Origin: CAZEHS01 sp964424355
GTDB taxonomy: Bacteria > Bacillota > Clostridia > Peptostreptococcales > Acidaminobacteraceae
Length of the DNA: 64,000 nt
Direction: 5' to 3'
Assembly (NCBI GenBank): GCA_964424355.1
Contig: CAYRIO010000015.1
Location: forward strand, 9,567-73,566
The notes under the pieces: generated by a model
What the model was told of the DNA's origin: nothing
The model's input: the letters and a program-made list of their open reading frames with translations, nothing else
Databases searched by the model: none
In this document: positions 50,811 to 60,700 of the stretch, one piece after another
Numbering within the stretch: position 1 is the first letter of the stretch
Layout: each line of letters starts with the position of its first letter
Made by a program: the position numbers and the translations under genes

Positions 50811-52346
50811 ATGATTACACGTGCCCGCAGTGCCGTGCTCCTGGGCCTGGACGGATCACCGGTGGATGTTGAAACCGATCTGAGTAATGGCCTCCCAACC
50901 TATACCGTTGTTGGCCTCCCGGATACCACTGTCAAAGAATCCCGAGACAGGATCAGGGCAGCCATTAAAAATGCCGGCCTGGAATTCCCGATGAAACGCA
51001 TCACAATCAACCTGGCCCCGGCGCATACCCGGAAAGAGGGCTCACATCTGGATCTCCCCATGGCCCTTGGCATTCTCAGCGCATCCGAGCAAATTTCCCA
51101 TGACAGGCTTCTGACAACCGGTTTTTTGGGAGAACTCTCTCTCAATGGCGAACTGCAGCCTGTTCAGGGCATTCTTCCGCTCGTCATCGCCCTACGGAAT
51201 ATCGGTTTGAAATCCGCTGTTGTCCCTCTGGGAAACAGACAGGAGGCAGCACTGGTGGAAGGCATTGATGTCTACAGCTTCGATTCACTTTCCCTGCTGT
51301 GCCAATGGCTCAATGGTGAAACCGTTGCGGTACCCAGTGAGGTCAATCGGGAACATGTTGCAACGGAGCGGGAGTACGAAGTGAATTTTTGCGATGTCGT
51401 GGGTCAGGAACAGGCTAAGCGTGCCATGGAAATTGCAGCGGCTGGGGCACACAATCTGCTTGTTGTGGGATCGCCAGGGTCCGGAAAGACCATGCTGGCA
51501 AAGCGTTTCCCCACAATCCTTCCAGACTTATCTTATGAGGAGGCGCTGGAGGTCACCAAAATCTATAGCGTTTCAGGGATTTTGGGAGATCGGAAGGGAT
51601 TGGTTCTTGAAAGGCCCTTCCGTGCACCACATCATACCATTTCACCGATATCTCTGGTGGGCGGCGGACGATCTCCAAAACCCGGTGAAATATCCCTGGC
51701 CCATTATGGTGTCCTTTATCTGGATGAATTCACGGAATTCAACCGCGCGACCTTGGAAGTCTTGCGTCAGCCTTTAGAAGACGAGCATGTCACCATCAGT
51801 CGCGTCAATCAGTCCGTAACCTTTCCCTGCAAATTCACCTTGCTGGCATCAATGAATCCGTGCCCCTGCGGATACCTGACGGATCCCGTCCGCCAGTGTA
51901 CGTGCAGCTCCAATGAGGTCAAAAAATATCTCAGTAAGGTTTCCGGCCCCCTGCTTGATCGGATTGATCTGCAGGTTGAAGTCATGCCGGTCGCATTTGA
52001 AGACTTGCGGAGCACCCACAAAGCGACCTCCAGTGAAACGATGAAAGAGCGGGTGGCCAGAGCCCGAAGGATTCAACTGGAGCGCTATAAACGCAGCAAG
52101 ATTCTCTATAACTCCCAGCTGACCAGCACCATGATGCGGCGCCACTGTCAGCTTGATCCAAGCTCCGAAGCGCTGTTGGAATCCGCGTTCCGCAGGCTTA
52201 ATCTCAGTGCCAGAGCCTATGCTAAACTCCTTAAAATCAGTCGAACCATCGCCGATTTGGAAGGATGCGAATCCATTATGCAGCATCACCTCGCTGAAGC
52301 CATACAATACAGAAAACTGGATCGTACCAGTACTTTTGGGAGATGA
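50811..52346 (+). CDS. comM: ComM/YifB-family AAA ATPase
   Basis: ComM is a hexameric helicase that promotes branch migration during integration of taken-up DNA, as shown in Haemophilus and Vibrio; in other species the role is open. The 511-residue protein has the N-terminal Lon-protease-like fold (ARSAVLLGLDGSPVDVETDLSNGLPTYTVVGLPD), the Mg-chelatase AAA core with Walker A VVGSPGSGKTMLAK and FRAPHHTISPISLVGGG, Walker B VLYLDEFTEF, and a C-terminal helical part. It overlaps dprA by four bases. Confidence 0.95.
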   Translation: MITRARSAVLLGLDGSPVDVETDLSNGLPTYTVVGLPDTTVKESRDRIRAAIKNAGLEFPMKRITINLAPAHTRKEGSHLDLPMALGILSASEQISHDRLLTTGFLGELSLNGELQPVQGILPLVIALRNIGLKSAVVPLGNRQEAALVEGIDVYSFDSLSLLCQWLNGETVAVPSEVNREHVATEREYEVNFCDVVGQEQAKRAMEIAAAGAHNLLVVGSPGSGKTMLAKRFPTILPDLSYEEALEVTKIYSVSGILGDRKGLVLERPFRAPHHTISPISLVGGGRSPKPGEISLAHYGVLYLDEFTEFNRATLEVLRQPLEDEHVTISRVNQSVTFPCKFTLLASMNPCPCGYLTDPVRQCTCSSNEVKKYLSKVSGPLLDRIDLQVEVMPVAFEDLRSTHKATSSETMKERVARARRIQLERYKRSKILYNSQLTSTMMRRHCQLDPSSEALLESAFRRLNLSARAYAKLLKISRTIADLEGCESIMQHHLAEAIQYRKLDRTSTFGR

Positions 52347-53437
52347 GCATGCTTAAAAACTTGGTCCTCAGGCTTTATTATCACTCAGAAATCACATTCC
52401 AGCTGGCGGATAAAGTGCTCCGTTCCCTGGAACCCCTGGAGTTCAAATCTGAGATAGAGTGCGTTCGCGCATTGTCCTCCATCCCTGAAATCAAAGATTG
52501 TGGAAACCTTCTTGGACCGGAGGATCCATTTTCCCCTCCACAGCGTGTTCTGGAGCAGTTGGCACAGCGTGGAATCAAACCCCTGTGCCGCTGGGAAGAA
52601 GGCTACCCCAGTCAATTGAGGGAGATTCCATCGCCGCCGGTCATTGTTTTTTATCAAGGACTTCTCCCCAATCCAGAGTCTCTCTCAATCGGCGTGGTGG
52701 GCGCCCGCAAAGCCACACCGGTTGGCGTGCAGGCTGCCAGAGATTTCTCACGGAATCTGGCAGAACATGGCGTCTCAACAATCAGCGGGTTAGCCGATGG
52801 CATTGATACGGCTGCCCACGAAGGGGCTTTGGCTGCAGGGGGCTACACCCTGGCCGTACTGGGCTGTGGGCTTAACCACACATATCCCGCTTCCAATGTG
52901 CGGCTGCGGCAACGGATTCTTGATGGCGGAGGAGGGATCCTTGCCGAATTTCCACCGCCGCTTCCTGCCCGAACGTGGAATTTCCCCCGACGGAATCGCA
53001 TCATCAGTGGTTTGTCATCCGGCGTCATCATCATCGAGGCAGGGCTTAAAAGCGGATCCCTGATTACCGCCAAATACGCTTTAGATCAAGACCGGGACTT
53101 ATTTGCAGTCCCCGGCAGCATTCGAAATCCTGTCAGTGAGGGAACCAATCAGCTCATCAAATACGGCGCCATACCGGTTACCGAGGGTGAGGATATTCTC
53201 CGCCACTACGCGTTGACGATCAACAAAAGCCGTGCTCCAGAAAAGACCAAAACACACCTGTCCCCACAGGAGATTACTCTGATTCAGGCAATCGGCCTTC
53301 AGGGAACCGCGACGGTGGACCAGTTAACTGCAAGCACGGATTTTTCGGTATCACAGTTGCTTGGACACCTGGTTTCTCTTGAAATACACGGTCTTGTAGA
53401 CCGCTGGATCACCGGTGAATATGTCCTCCGAAAATAA
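52343..53437 (+). CDS. dprA: DNA processing protein DprA
   Basis: DprA protects incoming single-stranded DNA and loads RecA. The 364-residue protein has the Rossmann core with GVVGARKATPVGVQAARDFSRNLAEHGVSTISGLADGIDTAAHEGAL, LAVLGCGLNHTYP, FPRRNRIISGLSSGVIIIEAGLKSGSLITA and DLFAVPGSI, plus a C-terminal winged-helix domain (about 295-364). ATG 52343 overlaps the comM stop; ATG 52349 is also possible. Confidence 0.97.
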   Translation: MSMLKNLVLRLYYHSEITFQLADKVLRSLEPLEFKSEIECVRALSSIPEIKDCGNLLGPEDPFSPPQRVLEQLAQRGIKPLCRWEEGYPSQLREIPSPPVIVFYQGLLPNPESLSIGVVGARKATPVGVQAARDFSRNLAEHGVSTISGLADGIDTAAHEGALAAGGYTLAVLGCGLNHTYPASNVRLRQRILDGGGGILAEFPPPLPARTWNFPRRNRIISGLSSGVIIIEAGLKSGSLITAKYALDQDRDLFAVPGSIRNPVSEGTNQLIKYGAIPVTEGEDILRHYALTINKSRAPEKTKTHLSPQEITLIQAIGLQGTATVDQLTASTDFSVSQLLGHLVSLEIHGLVDRWITGEYVLRK

Positions 53438-53456
53438 TCATTTTATGAAAATCATG

Positions 53457-53498
53457 AAAAAGGGTCTGAACCCGCGTAAGCGATGTTCTGACCCTTTT
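53457..53498. terminator. Bidirectional terminator between dprA and yraN
   Basis: AAAAGGGTC-T-GAAC pairs with GTTC-T-GACCCTTTT across a loop of 13 bases, with A and T runs on both sides. It can serve dprA on the plus strand and yraN on the minus strand. Confidence 0.85.
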
Positions 53499-53508
53499 GT
53501 TATGCAGC

Positions 53509-53862
53509 CTATCCCGTTACATTTTCCAAATGTTCGATCCGTATCCCCTCTGGCTCCCACCATACCTCTACCACATCTATCCGCGCGGGCCGATGATGCA
53601 GCTTGTTGGCCGACATATACCAGAGGGCCGTTCGCTCGATCCGCTTCAGCTTGTTGGGCGTCACAGCTTCTGCGGGCCGTCCGTATTTCTGATTCCTTCT
53701 GGCCTTAACTTCCACAAATACGATAATATCCTTGATTTCAGCAATAATATCGATTTCTCCGGTTTTACAGAAATAGTTGCACGTTTTGATGGAAAACCCC
53801 TTTTGCTTCAAGAAATCTACGACGATTGCTTCTCCCTTGGAACCATCCTGCCGTCTGTTCAT
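53509..53862 (-). CDS. yraN: YraN/UPF0102-family nuclease-like protein
   Basis: The 117-residue protein has the Holliday-resolvase-like fold residues of the family: GSKGEAIVVDFLKQKGF, TGEIDIIAE (Glu36 and Asp38) and FVEVKARR (Glu51, Lys53). Its cellular role is not established. It starts inside the stop of the gene ahead (ATGA). Confidence 0.93.
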   Translation of the reverse strand: MNRRQDGSKGEAIVVDFLKQKGFSIKTCNYFCKTGEIDIIAEIKDIIVFVEVKARRNQKYGRPAEAVTPNKLKRIERTALWYMSANKLHHRPARIDVVEVWWEPEGIRIEHLENVTG

Positions 53863-54143
53863 CGTTTCCCCGCTTCCTGATCCGCTTTTGCAATGAACAC
53901 CAAGACCTCTGCAATTACCTGGTACAGCTCTGTCGGAATTTCTTCTCCCAGGGAGAGGTTATACAATTGTTGAGACAATTTTTCGTCCTGATAGATCACA
54001 ATATCATTTTCTTGCGCTTTCTCAATGATTTTTTCTGCAATGACACCTTTTCCTTTGGCCACGACCTTAGGTGCCTGATCCTTCCGCTGATTGTACTGAA
54101 GAGCTGTAGCCACTTTGTGCTTCTTATCATCATCCATGGTCAT
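53859..54143 (-). CDS. Free-standing FlhB C-terminal-domain protein (YlqH-like)
   Basis: The 94-residue product matches the cytoplasmic C-terminal domain of FlhB alone: ATALQYNQRKDQAPKVVAKGKGVIAEKIIEKAQENDIVIYQD and LSLGEEIPTELYQVIAEVLVFI. The N-P-T-H cleavage motif is absent, and so are the membrane segments. Such FlhX/YlqH proteins can support FlhB function in some bacteria. It is coupled by four-base overlaps to a FliK-like gene before it and to yraN after it. Confidence 0.88.
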   Translation of the reverse strand: MTMDDDKKHKVATALQYNQRKDQAPKVVAKGKGVIAEKIIEKAQENDIVIYQDEKLSQQLYNLSLGEEIPTELYQVIAEVLVFIAKADQEAGKR

Positions 54144-55783
54144 ACCCTCACATCAATTCGTCTTAAATCCAGCGGGGGATCCTGTGTGATATCCATCAGA
54201 TTCATCGGCCTCTGATACACCATGCCATTGATTACGACATCTTTATAGCCTAATTGGTTCAATGATTCCTTTAGAGGAGCAAAAGTCTTACTGATCAATG
54301 CCAATGCATCTGAGTCCGTCAATTTGAAGCCAATATTCAGCTTCTTCTCCTGAACCTCAACCAAACACTGAACCGTTTCCATATGATTTGTTTCCAGGGA
54401 AATGAAGATCCGCGTATCCTGTGGATTCACTTTCTTTTTGCCGCTTTTATCCCGCTGTACATAAATATCCATAGGCTTGGTTCCCTGCCCCAAGGTAACT
54501 GGAACATGCAGATAGGTCGCACTTTCGCTGAGGCGTCCCAAAAAATCCAGACTGCTTTTCACCTCAGCCAAGGACTCCTTCAAATGATTGCTGCCTGCAA
54601 TCGTTTCAGTCACTTGGGCGGAGAGAGTTGTCAATGCGTGATTCAGTGACTTCAACTGCTTCTGCAGGTCAAAGGGGTTCATTTCTTGATTGATATGCAC
54701 TGATTTTACAGCATTTTGAATCGCTTCTCGTAACGGGGCCGAGGCCTCATTCTTCGGGAGATTGTCCAGCAAGTCACGCAGCTGGATTCCAAGCTCCTTC
54801 TTCCCCAGTATCAGTTTATCCAATGTATTTAAAGTTCCCAGATCACTTGGCAATTGGTTCTTAATGACAAATCCGATTTTCTCGGAGGTGAGTTGCTTCA
54901 ACACTTCTTTCAGTTCGTTTCCCCGCAGAGTTTCATTGACCTGTTTTTCAAGAATTTTGTCGGCAGGGGTCAACTCAGATTTAATGACGGGGGTGTTAGC
55001 AAGCTGTGATTTTGGAATATCTCCATGAACCGGAACCTCCGAGTTTTTTGAAACGCTGCTCTTTTCAGTTCCTAAGGTTTGACCCGTCATGGACGACAAG
55101 GCATCGGGAGTCACCCCAGGATTTTTAGAGAACGCTGCTTTCAAAGACGCATCGCTGACAGCTGGAGGGTTCCCCGTTGCTTCCAGATTCAAACCCGTGG
55201 GAATTTTCCCTGGAATGGCTTTCTCTGCCGAGGCTTCTTTGCCAACGCCACTGGTCATTTCAATAAGCCGCGTGGCAATTTGCTTCAAGGGCTCGGTTTC
55301 GTGTTCTGCCAGAACGCCCGTCCCTGCCTGCTCCGCCAACTGCACGATTCCTTTTGCCTGGACACTGAGCCCCTGAGCTGCCTTGATATTTCCGGAATTC
55401 AAGGGGATCCGATATGCTGACAAGGTTCGAAGCAGTTCCCGATTACCCTCGGTATCTGGCAGGTTCAGCTTTTTAAGCAACTGATTCAAATTCTGAGTAT
55501 CAGCCTCCAAGCTTGGTTCGTTGCCTGCAGGACGGAGCTGCAAGGCGCCGTTTTCATCGAAACCCACCACGTTAAAGGTAACGGTCTGTCCAGCACTATA
55601 GTTTTGCCCAGACAAATCCCTGGCTGCCATCGGCTTTCCTGCCCCGATATCCAGTGTCAGAACGCCATTGAGCACCTCAGAAATCCTGGCGGTGATGGCG
55701 GCACCAACCTCTGCCTTTTGAGCACCTTCACTTTTCGCCGCCTGCACTAGCTGCTGTACCAGCATATTCGTCGTGATCCGCAT
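54140..55783 (-). CDS. Second FliK-like hook-length protein (YlqG-like)
   Basis: The 547-residue protein has a low-complexity Ala/Ser/Thr/Leu-rich middle and a C-terminal FliK-like domain (about 430-530) with TLGQGTKPMDIYVQRD, ISLETNHMETVQCLVEV and LNIGFKLTDSDALALIS. It pairs with the FlhB-like gene as ylqG pairs with ylqH in Bacillus. Since FliK and FlhB are functional partners, the pair may act in export control, but this is inferred. The true FliK of the operon is at 27948-29582. Confidence 0.72.
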   Translation of the reverse strand: MRITTNMLVQQLVQAAKSEGAQKAEVGAAITARISEVLNGVLTLDIGAGKPMAARDLSGQNYSAGQTVTFNVVGFDENGALQLRPAGNEPSLEADTQNLNQLLKKLNLPDTEGNRELLRTLSAYRIPLNSGNIKAAQGLSVQAKGIVQLAEQAGTGVLAEHETEPLKQIATRLIEMTSGVGKEASAEKAIPGKIPTGLNLEATGNPPAVSDASLKAAFSKNPGVTPDALSSMTGQTLGTEKSSVSKNSEVPVHGDIPKSQLANTPVIKSELTPADKILEKQVNETLRGNELKEVLKQLTSEKIGFVIKNQLPSDLGTLNTLDKLILGKKELGIQLRDLLDNLPKNEASAPLREAIQNAVKSVHINQEMNPFDLQKQLKSLNHALTTLSAQVTETIAGSNHLKESLAEVKSSLDFLGRLSESATYLHVPVTLGQGTKPMDIYVQRDKSGKKKVNPQDTRIFISLETNHMETVQCLVEVQEKKLNIGFKLTDSDALALISKTFAPLKESLNQLGYKDVVINGMVYQRPMNLMDITQDPPLDLRRIDVRV

Positions 55784-55822
55784 ATTCTCACCTGATTTCC
55801 TTAGAAGAACGATGATCCGTTC

Positions 55823-56596
55823 TTAATCTTGCCAATCCTTCAAAAAGCTCCTGCGATGATGAACACTCAAACCATGCAGTCTCAAGGCGTCATAATGCAT
55901 AGCTGTCCCATATCCCTTATGAATCTGGAAGCCGTATTCGGGAAATTGGCGGCCAAGGTTCATCATGATCCGGTCCCGGGTCACCTTTGCAATAATGGAT
56001 GCCGCGGCAATACTGAGGCATTTTTCGTCCCCCTTGATGATCCCCTTGTGTGGAATCTCCAGGCTTTTTATCTCGACAGCATCCAAAAGGACAAACTCAG
56101 GCTTCAGCTTCAACTGTCTGACAGCTATCGCCATGGCCTCGCGCGTTGCTTCCAGGATATTGATTTCATCAATCCGTTTCTGATCCACAATGCCAACACC
56201 CCAGGCCACAGCATTCTCAATAATCTGTTCATATAAAGCGTCTCTGCGGGCTTCCGGAACTTTCTTTGAATCATCCAGGCCAATAGGCATATAGCCCTCA
56301 GGCAAAATCACTGCCGCAGCAACAACCGGCCCTGCAAGCGGCCCCCTCCCGGCTTCATCCACACCACAAATCAGCTGGGCGCCCATGGCGAGTTCCTGTT
56401 CATTACGGACCATAGTCTCTAGCCGGGTCTGCTCCATGTCCATTTTCAGTATTTTTGTTTGGAGACTTACACCCATTTTCCTCACTGCAACCCTTTGATC
56501 CATCAACAAAAGCTCACTCACCGGCTGCCACGTCTCGGGTGGCAGCGCTGCTAAATACGCTTTAATCTCCGCGGTTTTTAATCTATGCAATTCCAA
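55823..56596 (-). CDS. rnhB: Ribonuclease HII
   Basis: RNase HII cuts at single ribonucleotides in DNA. The 257-residue protein has a 70-residue N-terminal helical extension found in Gram-positive forms, then ICGVDEAGRGPLAGPVVAAAVILP with the first catalytic Asp-Glu, LLDAVEIKS, KCLSIAAASIIAKVTRD and YGFQIHKGYGT. The start is probably TTG 56596, five bases after AGGAGG; the frame is open to TTG 56617. Confidence 0.96.
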   Translation of the reverse strand: MELHRLKTAEIKAYLAALPPETWQPVSELLLMDQRVAVRKMGVSLQTKILKMDMEQTRLETMVRNEQELAMGAQLICGVDEAGRGPLAGPVVAAAVILPEGYMPIGLDDSKKVPEARRDALYEQIIENAVAWGVGIVDQKRIDEINILEATREAMAIAVRQLKLKPEFVLLDAVEIKSLEIPHKGIIKGDEKCLSIAAASIIAKVTRDRIMMNLGRQFPEYGFQIHKGYGTAMHYDALRLHGLSVHHRRSFLKDWQD

Positions 56597-56648
56597 GAGA
56601 ACCTCCTGTACACTCAATTACAATATCGACATTTCATCTGCCAATCAT

Positions 56649-56681
56649 CAAAAAATAAAAAGCGGACAGATAGCGCCCGCT
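56649..56681 (-). terminator. Intrinsic terminator after the small gene at 56699-56884
   Basis: AGCGGGC / GTCCGCT forms a 7-bp stem (one G-T pair) followed on the minus strand by TTTTTATTTTTT. It separates the small gene from rnhB. Confidence 0.8.
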
Positions 56682-56698
56682 GTTATTCTGAAACATCA

Positions 56699-56884
56699 TC
56701 AATCTTCCCCTTCAAGATCCTCGGTCAGTTCAAACTCCAAAAAATATCTCCGGGGAACCCAATTAAAACGGCCACGCTCATCAACGATTTTATAGCACTC
56801 TTCATCTTCATCCAATGCTTCATATACTTTATCGATGATGGTATAATGGATAGGAAGATTGTCTTTCGCAATTACTTTTTTCAT
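56699..56884 (-). CDS. Small protein of unknown function
   Basis: The 61-residue product starts MKKVIAKDNLPIHYTIIDKV and is acidic at the end (ELTEDLEGED). It has alternating strands of the type seen in small SH3-like proteins, with FNWVPRRYF before the acidic tail. No family was recognised. ATG 56884 has GGAGG four bases ahead, better than the longer frame to 56932. It is a single-gene unit with its own terminator. Confidence 0.7.
   Translation of the reverse strand: MKKVIAKDNLPIHYTIIDKVYEALDEDEECYKIVDERGRFNWVPRRYFLEFELTEDLEGED
56819..56847 (+). promoter_or_regulatory. Possible promoter of the YjfB-like gene
   Basis: TTCATA and an extended -10 TGGTATAAT are 17 bases apart on the plus strand, about 100 bases before ATG 56951. 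It lies inside the opposing small gene, so chance is possible. No sigma-D-like box was found closer. Confidence 0.3.
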
Positions 56885-56950
56885 GCGGCCTCCGTGTTTT
56901 TTTGTTTGGTGGATCAAAATTCGGGTATACATCCTGGAAGGAGGGATACT

Positions 56951-57127
56951 ATGGATATTGCAGCAATGGCCAGCATCAGCGCATACGCCGGCCTTAAACA
57001 GTCGGTCGGAATAGCTGTCGCGAAACTATCGATGGACCAGAACCAATCCCAAAGTCAAGATTTGCTAAAGCTTATTGAGGCCAGTGTGAACCCCAATTTG
57101 GGATCGAATATTGATATTAAAGTTTAG
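56951..57127 (+). CDS. YjfB-family putative motility protein
   Basis: The 58-residue product (MDIAAMASISAYAGLKQSVG to NIDIKV) fits the YjfB family, short proteins under motility control in Bacillus. The family core is an M-A-S-M/I-M-S helix followed by a VGxAVxKxxMD helix. AAGGAGGGATACT precedes ATG 56951, and an intrinsic terminator starts in its stop codon. Function is unknown. Confidence 0.82.
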   Translation: MDIAAMASISAYAGLKQSVGIAVAKLSMDQNQSQSQDLLKLIEASVNPNLGSNIDIKV

Positions 57128-57151
57128 TCTGCATCCCAAGCAGACTTTTTT
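57126..57151 (+). terminator. Intrinsic terminator of the YjfB-like gene
   Basis: AGTCTGC / GCAGACT forms a perfect 7-bp stem with a 7-base loop, followed by TTTTTAT. Confidence 0.85.
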
Positions 57152-57184
57152 ATTTGATTAGAAAGTTTCCCTTTACGTACTGTA

Positions 57185-57625
57185 TCAAATCTCCAACTGC
57201 ATTTCTACCCAATCATCACATTCATCCGAAATAAAAAAACCCGCTCTCTCATATACCTTGACCGCCCGCTTGTTGTGTGGCTCCACAACCAAATTGATCA
57301 CCGGCTTGTCATAGTCAAAATGATCAATTACAAAATCACTGCATTCCGAAATGAAATCCTGACCAATTCCTTCTCCAACATAATCAGGATTCAGGAAATT
57401 CTCCATCTCCATTATCCCGTCCGAATCAAAGGTCACCGCCAAAAAACCAACAGCATCTTCGGCTTCATCCATGACGATAAAACAGGTAAATCGCTTGGCG
57501 CGAATGACCTGATCAATTGAAATTCGATTTTTTTCCGTATCGTAGCATACAAAATCGCCTTCATATTCCCAAGAACGAACAACCTCGGCGCTTTCCTCAT
57601 CAATAGGAGCAAATGTGAAGTGCAT
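57185..57625 (-). CDS. GNAT-family N-acetyltransferase
   Basis: The 146-residue protein has the GNAT fold: ITDQVIRAKRF-like strand region, FIVMDEAEDAVGFLAV, the acetyl-CoA loop YVGEGIGQDFI, and the closing VVEPHNKRAVKVYERAGFF, as in RimI/RimJ-type enzymes. The substrate cannot be told. AAGGAGGGAGACTT precedes ATG 57625. It follows the large sensor gene on the same strand, 121 bases on, with no terminator seen between. Confidence 0.88.
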   Translation of the reverse strand: MHFTFAPIDEESAEVVRSWEYEGDFVCYDTEKNRISIDQVIRAKRFTCFIVMDEAEDAVGFLAVTFDSDGIMEMENFLNPDYVGEGIGQDFISECSDFVIDHFDYDKPVINLVVEPHNKRAVKVYERAGFFISDECDDWVEMQLEI

Positions 57626-57746
57626 AAGTCTCCCTCCTTACTTAGAATCCTATTCTCAAATTACCCCATTTGTACCCCCTTCAAACGGTTTGTCCCTATC
57701 TTCCATCCTTTTATTCTTTCGGGTCAATCCCTACTTCCCCCGGTCA

Positions 57747-60700
57747 TTACACAACAAGCGGCAGTACAATCGTGAAGCGTGTTCCAGCACCAAGGGCGCT
57801 GGAAACCTTGATTGTTCCGTTCAGCTTCATAACCTCCTCGCGAACGGCAGAAAGTCCGATCCCACGACCGGAGAGCGTTGTAATATCGCCACTGGTAGAT
57901 ACACCGTCACTGAAAATCAACTGGATCAGATCCTCATACGTTTGCTGGCGGTAATCATCCGATCTATCCGGATTTTTTTCTATCAGGATATTCAGAATCT
58001 TATTCTGGTCAATCCCGCTCCCGTCATCTTCCAATTCAATCGCCATCATGGAATCCGATGTTTTCATTACTCGGCAGGTAATTGATCCGAATTCAGGCTT
58101 TGATTGGCGCAGGCGTTCCTCTGGCCCCTCAATTCCATAATCCATCATATTTCTAAAAATATGAGTCATCACCTTCATCAGGTCGTGGTAATGCTTCCGG
58201 TCAACCCTCAGATCCTCTCCAATCACCTGGAGAGGATTTACTTTTTTATCCAATCCAAAAGCCAGAGTCCCCACATAGTCGTCAAAGGGAGTCAGCAATT
58301 CCTTAACATTGATCCGCCGCATCTCTCTTATTCTTGAACCTAATCCTTCTATATCGTTGTTTTGAATCATTTCTTCAAGAATAACGATTTCAGCTCGGCT
58401 GATTTCATAATACTCATCGCCTTGAAGGAAGCTTTTCCCAATTGCATTCTCAAGAATCATCAAATCTTTTTCAATTGCTTTATCAAAATCCAATTCTTCA
58501 ATGAAAGCAACAGCTTCCTCACAGGAATCCACCATTGTCCGCTGATATGCAATCAATGACTCAATTTCATGCAACGCCAATTCTGTATTGCTTAACCCCC
58601 ATTGGGCGAAATCACCCTTAAAGGTATGTACCATTCGGAAGAGCTCCGTAAAAATCTCATCCGGATCCTTTTCCTGTTCCAGAAGCTTTTGGCAGCCGTT
58701 TTCTGTGAACGTCCAGTAGTCTTCAAGACTCCGCAAGAAGCTGTTTCGATTTTTGATGACGCGAACGATCATTTTCAAATTCCGTTTCTCTTCCTCACGG
58801 GTCAGCATCAAAGCGTGGGTTTCTGTCACATCTGTCAGAATGGTCATCACCCTTCGGCTATCCGAATCTTCTATCATCTGGTACTCTATTGAAATATTTC
58901 GATCGCGAACCTGCAGCTCCTGAGGCAATAGAGAGAGGTATACCTTTGATTCAAAAATCTCAGCTGTTTTGAAGGCCTTGTCAATGATCCTGCTTATCAG
59001 AGGTGCTTCTTCTGAGCCGCAATACACGCCCAACACTTCTGACACACTGTCACCACAGATGTTTTTCTGAAAAATCCGGTAGCACTCACGACTCAATTCA
59101 CTCCCGATTCGCCCGGAATCATCAAAACTCAGGAATCCCTGCCCTGCATGATCCAAAAGCATCTGTATTTCAAAATTTGCCCGAGACAATTCTGCTGTCC
59201 GTTCATCAACGATGCGTTCCAATTTGTACTTATGTGTTTTAAGCTCTGCTTCTGACACCCTTAAGCTCTCATACAGCAACGCATTGTCATATGAAATTAC
59301 AAATTGGGCTGTGAGAACCTGCATCACTTCCAGCCGGTTCTTGTTAAAGGCGCCACTCATCCGGTTGTTTTCCAGATAGAGAACCCCCGTAAGGCTGTTT
59401 TTCCATAAAATCGGGATACACATCATTGACACCGGATTGTAACGCATAACGTAGGGGTCTTTTCTCAGAACCGTAACCTGTGATACATCCCTGATAATCA
59501 CAGCTTCTTGATTCCTGGCTGCTTGATTGATGATGGTTTCAGGATAATCACAGGTAACGCTGTCACCTTCCCCAAGGATAGTCACCCCGTCTTCAGTGCT
59601 CCACGCAACAGGAATAAGAATCTCTTTTTTAAGCAAGATAATGCTTTTTTGAGATCCGGCGTTTTCAGAAATTATTTCAAGCAATCGCTTGAGCAACTCT
59701 TCAGGCTGCGTTTCCGAAGACAGTGTTTGAGCAGATTTGAATACCGAGAGCAAATCCACCTGCTTCGACCCTGTTTCGCTGACTTGGCCCAGAATCGCTT
59801 TTCCCGAAGCAAGACTCCGGTCTTCCAATTCTTCAAAAATAATATCACTGTAGTGTTCCTTGATCTGAATTTCCTTAGCCACTGCTCCCCACAGTTTGTA
59901 TAAGGAATAGGCATTCTTCAAATACATTCTTCGAATCATGATCTGATTTGTGCCTTGATAACAGCGACCCAGCAGCTCATTGATTAATGCTTCGTCCTGA
60001 ATGAACCCCTGTTTTTGCGCTATTTGAAGGGCTTCAGTCAGATTCAAGGCAGCGCGCTCAAACCGTCCTCGCTTTTGCTGTGAAAACCCCTTTACCATCA
60101 GGAAACGGTGTCGAAAATTCTGAGGAGCAAATCGCATCCATCTCTCAAGCTTCTTTTGATTGCTGTTTATGATCCGGAATCTGTTTTTAACCTTGGCATC
60201 CATTTCAAGCAGTGTCAGAGAATAATACTGATAGTACTCCGGATAAACGGACAGTCCCATTAATTCCTGTGTGTATCCCTGCAATTCTACACAAACCCTA
60301 TACGCCTCTTCATACTGCGCATAAAGGTAGAATAGCTTGAGCTTCTGCACAAGATAAACCGCATGAATGGACTGCATACTGCTGGCTTTAAGTTTCTCTT
60401 GAAAAACATCTTCGTCAAAATCAACGGCGTCCAGACTGCAAGGAGAATCCGTATCACCCCGGAGCGCAAAGATAACTTGTCTCAGGAGCACCAGAAGATT
60501 AAAAACGTCATCGACATGCTTATCCTGCACTGTATCAAAAAACTGCCCTACAGAACCGAGAACGTTGTTCAAAGGCATCCCAGAATCAATCAACGACAGA
60601 ATATACGCTGCCACACTGTAAGAATAGAAAACCATGTCGCCCGTTTGATAAGAAAGTTCAATGGCCTTTGTGAGATGTGGTAGGTTTCCACTGGGGTGGT

